Of a stretch of 64,000 nucleotides of DNA, positions 17,110 through 25,317 are shown one piece after another. The notes beneath the pieces are model-generated. The model saw only the letters and a list, made by a program, of their open reading frames with translations. It did not search any database and was not told where the DNA came from. Each line of letters starts with the position of its first letter. The first letter of the stretch is position 1. Source of the stretch: Planctomycetaceae bacterium (lineage in GTDB: Bacteria > Planctomycetota > Planctomycetia > Pirellulales > PNKZ01); the NCBI GenBank assembly GCA_016793115.1, contig JAEUIN010000273.1, positions 220,767 through 284,766 of the forward strand. The letters run 5' to 3'. The translations under genes and the position numbers were made by a program.

Positions 17110-18393
17110 CTACACCGGAATTACTTCGCCGCGAATCAGATCGTCGGGAGTTTGGCGCGCGCGGATCAAGTGGGCTTGGCCGTTGCGGAGCAACACTTCC
17201 GCCGCATACGGCTTGCTGTTGTAGTTCGATCCCATCGCAAAACCATACGCTCCGGCACACTCAATGACGAGCAATTCGCCGACTTGGGCCGTCGGCAGCG
17301 AGCGAGTGCAAACGTAGCCCCCTTCGGCTTGCGTGAAGATGTCGCCCGATTCGCAAAGCGGTCCGCCGACGATCACGTCGGCCTTTGGACGCTCGTCAAC
17401 CGCAATGGTTCCCACCTCGTCCAACGGCCCGGGCACGATCGACATCGGATGGTGCGATCCGTAGAGAATCGGTCGGGCCAAGTTGTTGAAGCCGGCGTCG
17501 AGCAAGTAGAAGGTGTTCTTGCCCATTTTCTTAATGGCCCGAATCTCGGCGACGAGGTAGCCGCTTTCCGCGACCAGATACCGGCCTGGTTCGAGTTCCA
17601 ACGCGAGCTTGTGGCCGAACTGCGCTTCGAGTCGCTTGCGCGAAGCATCCCACAGCTTGTAGTAGGCGGCAACGTCGACATACGTGTCGCCTTCCTGGTA
17701 GATCGTCGGCAGACCACCGCCGGCCGAGATCGTCGTTAGAGTGCGTCCGACGTCAGCGGCCAGCTTTTCCATCGCGCCGCAGACTTGCGAGAGATGCTCC
17801 ATATCGGTGCCCGAGCCGATGTGCAAATGCAACCCGGTGACGCTCAGTCCGTGGCGATCGGCGATGCGGAGGCAATCGTCGAGTTGTTCGTGCCAGATGC
17901 CGTGCTTCGACTGTTCGCCGCCGGTGTTCGTCTTTTGGCTGTGGCCATGGCCAAAACCGGGATTGATACGGAGAGTGACGTTCGCTCCCGGCTTGCGCGC
18001 ACCGTACTGTTCAAGCATGTCGGGCGAGCCGCAGTTCACGTGAATGTCGTGCTTCAATACCATTTCGAGCGCATCGCGGTCGAAGATATCCGCCGTATAG
18101 ACGATCGGGTGCGGCGCCCCCGCGGCGGCGTGCGGCTGAAAACCGGCTTTAAGCGCGCGATGGATTTCGCCGGCGCTGACCGCATCGACGACGACCCCCT
18201 TGCGGCGCATCAAATCCAAGATCGCAATGTTGGAGCACGCTTTTTGCGCATAGCGCACGACATCGAACGCCTTTAAATCGTCAATCTTCCTCTCGATCGT
18301 CGCGGCGTCGTAAACGAACGTAGGCGTGCCGAAGCGACGGGCGACGTTGCGGAGCGAAACTCCGGCGATCTCGGAGCGCAGAGCGGGAAACAT
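17110..18393 (-). CDS. lysA: Diaminopimelate decarboxylase
   Basis: This fold-type III PLP enzyme of 427 residues makes L-lysine from meso-diaminopimelate, the last step of lysine synthesis. The PLP lysine is K51 in YAQKACSN. His191 in HLHIGSG stacks on the cofactor, GGGLP (225-229) and EPGRY (268-272) bind its phosphate, and Cys347 in CESGD is the second-subunit catalytic cysteine. All key residues are present and the length is normal. Ornithine/arginine decarboxylases of the same fold differ in the specificity helix, but the CESGD and EPGRY motifs favour LysA. No other lysine genes are adjacent. It is convergent with the gene at 16065. Confidence 0.93.
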   Translation of the reverse strand: MFPALRSEIAGVSLRNVARRFGTPTFVYDAATIERKIDDLKAFDVVRYAQKACSNIAILDLMRRKGVVVDAVSAGEIHRALKAGFQPHAAAGAPHPIVYTADIFDRDALEMVLKHDIHVNCGSPDMLEQYGARKPGANVTLRINPGFGHGHSQKTNTGGEQSKHGIWHEQLDDCLRIADRHGLSVTGLHLHIGSGTDMEHLSQVCGAMEKLAADVGRTLTTISAGGGLPTIYQEGDTYVDVAAYYKLWDASRKRLEAQFGHKLALELEPGRYLVAESGYLVAEIRAIKKMGKNTFYLLDAGFNNLARPILYGSHHPMSIVPGPLDEVGTIAVDERPKADVIVGGPLCESGDIFTQAEGGYVCTRSLPTAQVGELLVIECAGAYGFAMGSNYNSKPYAAEVLLRNGQAHLIRARQTPDDLIRGEVIPV

Positions 18394-18492
18394 GACGTGA
18401 GTCGAACTCTCAATTGGTGAACAAACGACGGAAAACAGACCTTGGAGCCTATCGCGCAGATTGCGGGCCGGAAAGGGGCCGCCTGCCCACGA

Positions 18493-19278
18493 TCAGGCCG
18501 AATCGCCGCCCTTTCGGCGACGACGGCTTTCCCTGCGGCGGCGACGTCGCTTTCCGGATGATCCGGAGGAATCGCGCGTCGTCGAATCACGTGGAGAAGC
18601 GTCGTCCGGCGGCGTCAGGCCCGACTTCTGAGGAGCTTCCGGCGGCGAAAAAGGTTCGCGTCGCTCTCGCCGGTGAGAGCGATCTTCGCCATGGCCCGGT
18701 CGGCCCGTACGTCGGCCCTCACGGCGTCGAGTCTCATGGTGTCGGCGTTCGCTCCGCCCGCTCTCGTGGCGTCGACTGCGTCGGCGACGACGACGACGGC
18801 TTATCGGCCGAGCATCGTCGACTAAAAAGATCTCGATGACCAAGTGCGCGCAGACGCCGAACGCCGCACCAAAAAGATCGGCCTCCCAATCCGCGGCGTC
18901 GGCCGTGCGACCGGCAAGCGGTTGTGTTTCTTCATCGATGATACCGAAAAGCGCACATCCGCAGAACACGAGAGCGTATGCGAAAACCGGCGCACGCATG
19001 CCGCGGGACGAACGTCGATATTGAGCATCGAACGTACGGCAGACGAGCGCAGCCAAGAAGAAATACGCGACGCCGTGGGCGTAAACGTCGTTGCCGGGAG
19101 CGAATCTAAGAAATTCCGGAATGGAATCCGGCGACAAATGGGTGAGCACAAACAGCAGCAGACCGTAGCAGACGGTCACAAACAACCAGACGTCGGCGGC
19201 ATGCAGCGGGTCGCCGCGCAACTCGTCGTCGACCGAGTTGCGTACGCGTGAACGGCGATGAGAACCGGAATCGGGCAT
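18493..19278 (-). CDS. VanZ-like membrane protein with long Arg-rich C-terminal tail
   Basis: The ATG at 19278 (MPDSGSHRRS) is chosen; the longer frame to 19458 would overlap the histidine kinase gene. The 261-residue product has about four membrane segments between residues 30 and 160. It has the VanZ-type pattern NDVYAHGVAYFFLAAL, then GIIDEETQPLAGRTADAADW followed by ADLFGAAFG. VanZ domains are found in teicoplanin resistance and in many membrane proteins of unknown function. After the last membrane helix comes a tail of about 100 residues that is almost only Arg, Ser, His, Glu and Gly, starting with RRRRRRRSRRHESGRSERRH and ending RRRRESRRRRKGG. Such a tail could bind nucleic acid or acidic surface polymers. 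It lies 106 bases downstream of the kinase at 19385. Confidence 0.75.
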   Translation of the reverse strand: MPDSGSHRRSRVRNSVDDELRGDPLHAADVWLFVTVCYGLLLFVLTHLSPDSIPEFLRFAPGNDVYAHGVAYFFLAALVCRTFDAQYRRSSRGMRAPVFAYALVFCGCALFGIIDEETQPLAGRTADAADWEADLFGAAFGVCAHLVIEIFLVDDARPISRRRRRRRSRRHESGRSERRHHETRRREGRRTGRPGHGEDRSHRRERREPFSPPEAPQKSGLTPPDDASPRDSTTRDSSGSSGKRRRRRRESRRRRKGGDSA

Positions 19279-19384
19279 AGACGACGGCGCGGAAGAACAT
19301 TTCGCGGCGGCTCGCGGCCGAACTTCCATCGTAGCATGCCGCGGCGCGCTTGCCCGCCCCGGCCGCCGGACTTTTCGAGCGAAC

Positions 19385-21862
19385 TTAAGCCTCGGCCATC
19401 GAACGAAATAAGGAGTAGAGCGACGCCACGGAGATCGGCTTGACCCAATGCTCATCAAAGCCCGCCTCGTGCGCGCGTCGCCGATCTTCCGCTTGGCCGT
19501 ACCCCGTCAGCGCGATTAGCTTGGTTTGACGAAACTTCGGATCTTCACGCAGTCGCTTGGCGACGTCGTAGCCGCTTAGGCCGGGCAGGCCGATGTCGAG
19601 AAAAATGAGATCCGGTAGGAACTGCTCGGCGGCTTCGATCGCGGCGACTCCGTCGTGAACGACGCGAATGTCGTGCTTCCAGAATCGCTCCAACATCGCG
19701 GCGAGGGTGCGCGCGGAACCGACGTTGTCTTCCACGACGAGCACCTTGCACGGCCGAATTTTTCCGTCTGATTGATCCGCAGGCGCGCGAGGAGCCGCAT
19801 CTCGATGAATCGGTAACCGGACGATGAATTCAGACCCGCGCTCCGGCCCGTCGCTCCGCGCCTCGACGGAGCCGCCGTGCATTTCGACGATGCTGCGCAC
19901 GACCGTCAGCCCGATGCCCAATCCGCCTTGAGCGCGCTCGATGGTTCTTTCGGACTGGGTAAAGAGTTCGAACACGCTGTCGAGTAAACCGGACTCGATG
20001 CCCATACCTTGGTCGCGCACGGATACGGCAACTCCTCCCGTTTCGGCGGTCGCCGTAACTTCGATCGTCGTCCGCTCCGGCGAATACTTCATGGCGTTTT
20101 GCAGGAGGTTAACAAGCACCTGACAGAGGCGTACGACGTCGCCGTAAATCGCAATTTCGTCGTCGGGAATCTTTACGATGAGTCTCTGATCGCGTTCTTC
20201 ACAAGCCGGTCCTACGGTTTCGACGGCGCGCCTGACGACGTCGGACAACGAGACCGATTCCATTTTGAGTTCAACCTTCCCGCGCATGATGCGGGAGACG
20301 TCGAGCAGATCGTCGACCATCCGAACGAGATGCTCCACTTGCCGGCTCATGATCGCGACGAGTTCGGTGCGGAGCGTTTCGTCGACGTCGGTTTCGGTAA
20401 GTATTGCCAAAGCATTGCGAACCGGTGCGAGAGGATTTCGCAATTCGTGGCCTAACATGGCGAGGAACTCGTCCTTGCGGCGGTCGGCCTCACGCAAATC
20501 GCCGTGCAGCCGTGCGTTGTCGACGGCGACCGAGGCGCGACGGGCCAACTCTTCGGAGGCTTCGAGATCCTCACCGTCGTAGGGCGGCTTGTTCTCTCCG
20601 GCAACAAAGATCAGTCGCCCCAGGCGGCGAGTGCGGATGGAGAGCGGCACGCAGAGCAAGGTCCGCGGACGAAGCTCGGCCAGATACGAACATCCCCGCT
20701 CGTCGAGCCCCAGCAGCGCCGCGATCTCCGACTCGGCCGTCGCCAAGACGGGCTCGACGGCGGCGGCTCGGCTGCTGTCCGAAGCATGCGCCAGCATCGC
20801 CTCGAAGGTCTTCGCCAGCGCGGGATCATGGTGTTCGCCGAAACGACGGACCACGGCGCCGTCGTCGCCGAATAAATCGAAGATACACCAATCGGCGAAA
20901 CGAGGCACGGCGAGATCGGCGACCAGTTGAATCGTCCCGGCTAAGTCGGCGGCACCGACCAGCGCTTCGCTCGCGTCGGCCAGGAAGCGAATACGGCGTT
21001 CGCTGCGTCGCCGATCCTGAACGTCTTGAAAGACCAAAACGACGCCGCGTACTTCGCCATTCTCGGCGCGGATCGGGGCCGCGCTATCGTCGACGGAGAT
21101 GCGCCGGCCGTGACGCGAAATCAGCTGGGCGTGCTTCGACACGCCGACGACGGTGTTGTCGCGCAGCGCGCGCGTAATCGGATTTTCCAGCGGACGCCCG
21201 TCGGCTTCGTTGACGATTCGAAAAATCTCTTCGCACTCGCGTCCTTCCGCTTCCTCCCCCGTCCAACCGGTAAGTTGCTCGGCGCACGCGTTCATAAACG
21301 TCACTCGACCATGGGCATCGGCGGCGATGACGCCGTCGCCGATGCTGGAGAGCGTCACTCGGTAACGCTCTTGCTGCTCGCGAAGCGATTGTTCGATGCG
21401 TCGACGTTCGCGAATCTCCGAGCGCAAGGCCTCATTCGCTTGGTGTAGCTCCGTGGTTCGTTGCCGAACCTCTCGCTCCAACGAATCGGGACTTCGCATC
21501 GACAACACGCGCGGCACGTTGGGAATGAGGGCAAATACCGTCGCCCAAGAAACCACGGCTGTGGCCAATTTGATCAATCCGGCGAGTCGGTAGTAGGGCT
21601 TCCAAAAAATCACCGCTTCCATCAGATGAGTTGTTCCGCACAACAAAATGAAAGCGCCGAACAGCAGGAAGACCTTTTTGAACGGTAAATCGCGTTTGCG
21701 AGCCGCAAAATAAACCAAAATCAGCGGAATCGTGAAATAAGCGCTCCAAATCGCAAGGTCGGAAGCGATATGCAGCCAACCGTGCGGTTCGCTCCAATTA
21801 CCGCAATGCCAGCGCTCCGGAAAATCGTCGGTGTCGAAAAGATGGGCGAAGAAGTCAAGCAT
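19385..21862 (-). CDS. Hybrid histidine kinase with ethylene-receptor-like membrane domain
   Basis: The product has 825 residues. Residues 28-115 form three membrane helices resembling the ethylene-binding domain of plant ETR1. D35, Y42, I45, P46, I72, C75 and H79 match ETR1 D25, Y32, I35, P36, I62, C65 and H69 with exactly conserved spacing; C and H are the copper ligands. After a coiled coil (125-165) come a PAS domain (about 165-285), a GAF-like domain (about 290-450), HisKA with the phosphorylated His472 in GHELRNPLAP, HATPase with N589, DQGMGI and GGLGIGL (about 575-685), and a C-terminal receiver with D756. The C-terminal receiver and the RxKDEFLAMLxHELRNPLAP block resemble the hybrid kinase at 29797, so the two probably share ancestry. 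Ethylene sensing is inference from the residues. Confidence 0.9.
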   Translation of the reverse strand: MLDFFAHLFDTDDFPERWHCGNWSEPHGWLHIASDLAIWSAYFTIPLILVYFAARKRDLPFKKVFLLFGAFILLCGTTHLMEAVIFWKPYYRLAGLIKLATAVVSWATVFALIPNVPRVLSMRSPDSLEREVRQRTTELHQANEALRSEIRERRRIEQSLREQQERYRVTLSSIGDGVIAADAHGRVTFMNACAEQLTGWTGEEAEGRECEEIFRIVNEADGRPLENPITRALRDNTVVGVSKHAQLISRHGRRISVDDSAAPIRAENGEVRGVVLVFQDVQDRRRSERRIRFLADASEALVGAADLAGTIQLVADLAVPRFADWCIFDLFGDDGAVVRRFGEHHDPALAKTFEAMLAHASDSSRAAAVEPVLATAESEIAALLGLDERGCSYLAELRPRTLLCVPLSIRTRRLGRLIFVAGENKPPYDGEDLEASEELARRASVAVDNARLHGDLREADRRKDEFLAMLGHELRNPLAPVRNALAILTETDVDETLRTELVAIMSRQVEHLVRMVDDLLDVSRIMRGKVELKMESVSLSDVVRRAVETVGPACEERDQRLIVKIPDDEIAIYGDVVRLCQVLVNLLQNAMKYSPERTTIEVTATAETGGVAVSVRDQGMGIESGLLDSVFELFTQSERTIERAQGGLGIGLTVVRSIVEMHGGSVEARSDGPERGSEFIVRLPIHRDAAPRAPADQSDGKIRPCKVLVVEDNVGSARTLAAMLERFWKHDIRVVHDGVAAIEAAEQFLPDLIFLDIGLPGLSGYDVAKRLREDPKFRQTKLIALTGYGQAEDRRRAHEAGFDEHWVKPISVASLYSLFRSMAEA

Positions 21863-22331
21863 GGTGCATGGCCGAATTTTACCGTCGTCGCACTCGGGAG
21901 CCGCGCCTGTTTTGCGGGACGGCCCGACACGAATTCCGAAGCTTACTGTGCAAATGGAAAGCCGTCCGTCGCCGGCACCCTACGGTAAAACTTCTCAAGG
22001 GGACGTCAATCTTGGTCGGCGGTTTACGATGCCGTGTTAGATTTTAGCGGCGATAAGCGCTTTGCCGAACCGGCGTGCGCAGCCAACGACCATCACAGTT
22101 CCAATGTGCCCCTTGGAATCCGGCTGGAATAACATGTGGCGCGAGGTTTGCTTATGCCGACCGCCGACAACATCGACGGACGTCGGCTGCTCGCGAAGGA
22201 TTGCCCAGCCCGCTCGTCGATTTCACGATATTGTCGACGTGTCCGCTCGCCTGTTCTCTTCACGAAACGACGGACGGACACGTCGCTTTGCCGAAGTTGA
22301 AAACACTTTCGCATTGCGGGGGTTCGGCACC
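21863..22331. other. Divergent intergenic region (469 bases) upstream of the kinase and a methyltransferase
   Basis: It must carry the promoters of the kinase at 21862 (minus) and the methyltransferase at 22332 (plus). The reading frame leading into the methyltransferase is open from 22062 but does not look coding. No clear hairpin, tRNA or promoter was recognised. Confidence 0.45.
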
Positions 22332-23162
22332 ATGACGTCGTCGGCTTTGCCCGACTATTCCGAGCAACTTAGCGCTTTTCATCGAGCGTTTGCTATGGAA
22401 TTACGGACGATCGTACAAAACCTTCCGCTCGCGCCCACGATGGAAGTGCTCGACGTCGGCTCCGGCGACGGGTTTTATATGGCGCTGTTGGCCGAACGTT
22501 TGACCGCTCCGGGACGGATCGTCGGACTCGACAAGAACGAAGCTTATATTGCGGCCGCTCGGGAGCGAATGGCGGCGGCCGAAGTGAAATGCGAATTCGA
22601 GTTTCGCCATTCCGATCTGAAGTCTCTGAGTGAAAGCCCGCCGCAATATGACTTGGTGTGGTGCGCTCAAAGCCTATACAGCTTGGCCGAGCCGGTCTCC
22701 TCGCTGTCGCAGATGCGCGCAGCGGTACGGCCGGGCGGCTTCGTCGTCGTGCTGGAAAACGATACGCTTCATCAGTTGTCGCTCCCTTGGCCGCCGAAGC
22801 TGGAGCTCGCGCTGCGGACCGCCGAATTCCAAGCGCTGCGCGAAGAATCGAGTAAGCCGGAGAAGTTCTACGTCGGCAGGCGGTTGCCTGCCGTGTTGGC
22901 CGCCGCCGGGTTGGAACCGCTCGGGGTCAAGACATATTGCATCGATCGCATGGCTCCGCTTGGGGACGATCTAGAACAGTTTGTGAGCGCCTACTTGCAA
23001 GACTTGTTTGAGCGAACAACTCGCTTTCTCGACGAGCGTGCGATCCGCCAAATTGCCGAATACCTGCTGCCGTCGGGCGACTCTTATCTACTGCGCGAAC
23101 CGTGGTTCGCACTGTGTTGGACTAACGTCGTCGCATGGGCACGTCGACCGGTCGGCGATTGA
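22332..23162 (+). CDS. SAM-dependent methyltransferase, class I
   Basis: ATG 22332 gives MTSSALPDYSEQLSAFHRAF, 276 residues; the upstream open frame is discounted. The Rossmann methyltransferase motifs are clear: motif I VLDVGSGDGFY at residues 39-49, the acidic end of strand 2 at VGLDKNEAY, motif II/IV PPQYDLVWCAQSLYSL, and MRAAVRPGGFVVVLE. These bind S-adenosylmethionine. The acceptor (small molecule, quinone, lipid) is not apparent. The C-terminal 90 residues probably form a substrate cap. It is convergent with the TPR gene at 23189 (26-base gap). Confidence 0.88.
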   Translation: MTSSALPDYSEQLSAFHRAFAMELRTIVQNLPLAPTMEVLDVGSGDGFYMALLAERLTAPGRIVGLDKNEAYIAAARERMAAAEVKCEFEFRHSDLKSLSESPPQYDLVWCAQSLYSLAEPVSSLSQMRAAVRPGGFVVVLENDTLHQLSLPWPPKLELALRTAEFQALREESSKPEKFYVGRRLPAVLAAAGLEPLGVKTYCIDRMAPLGDDLEQFVSAYLQDLFERTTRFLDERAIRQIAEYLLPSGDSYLLREPWFALCWTNVVAWARRPVGD

Positions 23163-23188
23163 GGTCCGACGACGGGGAAAACTCACCG

Positions 23189-25246
23189 CTACCTCAAAGC
23201 GGCGAGCGCTTTACGCACCTCTTCCGCATCGCGGCCGGCGGGTGGAACTAAACGGAGCGCAGCTTCAAACTCCCGCCGCGCATCCGACGTCTTGCCGGAC
23301 GCCGCCGCGGCCAGTGCGAGGTTGTGATGCGCTGCGAACGATGCGCCGTCGAGTCGTACGGCTGCGGCAGCTTGTTTCGCGGCCAAAGCAAACTTACTCA
23401 ACGAGTAATAGCAATTAGCTAGATCGATTCGTGCTTCTAGCGAGCGAGGGTCGCCGGCGACGACGCGCTCCAGCATAGGCGCGGCATCTTTGAAGCGACC
23501 GATCTCCAGCAGGACGCGCCCTTGTCGACGATCGATCTCCGCAAGGTAAGGTTGCCGATCGCGAGCTTCGAGAAACGCCGCATCGGCCTCCTCAACGCGT
23601 CCTCGGCGGTAGAGGAACTCTCCCAGGATTACGAACGGGAGATGTTCGGTGGGGAAGCTCGCTCTAACGGCTCGCCGATATTGCTCTTCCGCACCTTCAA
23701 AATCCTTCTGCAGGGCCAAAGCGTCACCCAATGCGATCAACATCTCGGTAACATTCGGATCGATCTTGAGGGCTTTGCGATACTCCGCAACCGCGTCGTC
23801 GACTCGATTCAAAGCTACGAAACTCAGTCCGCGATTGTAGTAAGCCCAGAGATAGTCGGGCCGCAACTGAGTGACGCGTTCATAATGACTTAAGGCCAAA
23901 CCGTACTGCTTGTCGAGCCGGTATCGATAGCCGAGATTGAGGTTCGCCATATAGCTGTCGGGGTTCACCGTGATGGCATGGCGATACAACGTCCAATCGT
24001 CGCGCCACGTGGCGCATTGTTCCATAGTGCGGTGCGCCCAGAATCCGAGCAGTGGTGCAAGGGTGATAAGCAGCGCGATTCTCGCTCGGCTCACCGCCAA
24101 AAGCGCGGCCGACATGAGACCGAATCCAAACAATGGAATCGCCATGTAGCGGTCGGCCACGGTCGAAATCGACTGGTAGAGAAACGGCACAATGCCGCTA
24201 ACCGGCGCGATGGCGAACAGGAAGACGGCGTAGCAGGCGAGCCAAATCCGCCGCCGCGGAAGACATGCGAAAACGGCGGCGACGAGCGTCGGCAACAGCC
24301 AAGCACGGTAGAACCAAGGGGAAGCCGCAGCGATATGCGGCATCCGGCCGTAGTCGAACGCCATCTCGAACGCCCAAGCGAACTTCACCAAGTAGAACGC
24401 ATAGGCGTCGCCGGCCACGAACGGCCGCTGCCACAGCGGCATCACGGCGGGCCCATACATAATCGCCGTCTTTTGATAATACTTAGTGAGCGCAGTGACG
24501 GCCGCGGCCGCAATCAACCAAGGAACCATTCGCACGAGCGCCGTGCGCCATTGCCTTCGCAGGAGCGAGGCGTCGATCGTCATCACGATCAACGGCCAAG
24601 CCGCGGCCGACGGCTTCGAGAGCAGCGCAGCGGCATAGCACAGCGACCCCAATACGTAATCTCGCCGGCATTGCGGCCGCGGTTCAAACGGTTGCACCGC
24701 GAAAATCCCCCGTTCCGGATCAACGCCTGCGAACTTCAAATAGAACCAGAGCGAGGCGAAACAAAACAGCGTGCAAAGCAGTCCGCGGGCTTCACCGACC
24801 CAAGAAACGCACTCCGCCTGAAACGGGTGTAGCGCATACAGCAGCGCTCCACAGCAAGCCGCAGGTGCGCTCTTAACCAACTTGAGATAGAGGCGGTAGG
24901 CAAGCAGCGTTCCGGCCAAGTGAACAAAGACATTGCCGATGTGGAAGATCGCCGGATTCAATCGCTCGCTTGGATCCGGGCTTGGAAACCAATTCGCCAC
25001 GGCGACTTCGAGGCCGTAGAAGTTGTAAGAAATTGGAACGTACAGATAGATATAGGAGTAGACCCAAAAATGCGTAAAGCTACGCCACGTCAGCGGCTGA
25101 AAATACTGGTTGTCGCTGACGTGCTGGTCGTCGTCCCACGTGAGGAGCTTGAATTCAAACGTGCCGCGATAGACGAAATAGACGGCCGCAGCGATGAACA
25201 AGCCAAGCACGACGGCGAGCAGGCGCGAATCGCGACGAACGATCAT
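23189..25246 (-). CDS. Membrane protein with C-terminal TPR repeats (TMTC/O-glycosyltransferase-like)
   Basis: ATG 25246 gives MIVRRDSRLLAVVLGLFIAA, 685 residues, with about ten membrane helices over the first 420 residues and around six TPR units after residue 440. The N-terminal half has WDDDQHVSDNQYFQPLT, LHPFQAECVSWVGEARGLLC and STVADRYMAIPLFG, the pattern of the TMTC/DUF1736 group, whose eukaryotic members are O-mannosyltransferases. The DD pair after the first membrane helix is the usual position of a GT-C catalytic acid. TPR motifs such as AYYNRGLSFVALNRVDDAVA and AEYRKALKIDPN suggest partner binding. GTG 25300 is an alternative start. It follows the Tat protein at 25318 on the same strand and may be cotranscribed. 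Confidence 0.75.
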   Translation of the reverse strand: MIVRRDSRLLAVVLGLFIAAAVYFVYRGTFEFKLLTWDDDQHVSDNQYFQPLTWRSFTHFWVYSYIYLYVPISYNFYGLEVAVANWFPSPDPSERLNPAIFHIGNVFVHLAGTLLAYRLYLKLVKSAPAACCGALLYALHPFQAECVSWVGEARGLLCTLFCFASLWFYLKFAGVDPERGIFAVQPFEPRPQCRRDYVLGSLCYAAALLSKPSAAAWPLIVMTIDASLLRRQWRTALVRMVPWLIAAAAVTALTKYYQKTAIMYGPAVMPLWQRPFVAGDAYAFYLVKFAWAFEMAFDYGRMPHIAAASPWFYRAWLLPTLVAAVFACLPRRRIWLACYAVFLFAIAPVSGIVPFLYQSISTVADRYMAIPLFGFGLMSAALLAVSRARIALLITLAPLLGFWAHRTMEQCATWRDDWTLYRHAITVNPDSYMANLNLGYRYRLDKQYGLALSHYERVTQLRPDYLWAYYNRGLSFVALNRVDDAVAEYRKALKIDPNVTEMLIALGDALALQKDFEGAEEQYRRAVRASFPTEHLPFVILGEFLYRRGRVEEADAAFLEARDRQPYLAEIDRRQGRVLLEIGRFKDAAPMLERVVAGDPRSLEARIDLANCYYSLSKFALAAKQAAAAVRLDGASFAAHHNLALAAAASGKTSDARREFEAALRLVPPAGRDAEEVRKALAALR

Positions 25247-25317
25247 CGAATCCGCATGAGGAGCCGGAACCGATGCAGAGTCCTCCGATTCCGTAAGCAC
25301 GGTGAGCCTGATTCCGA

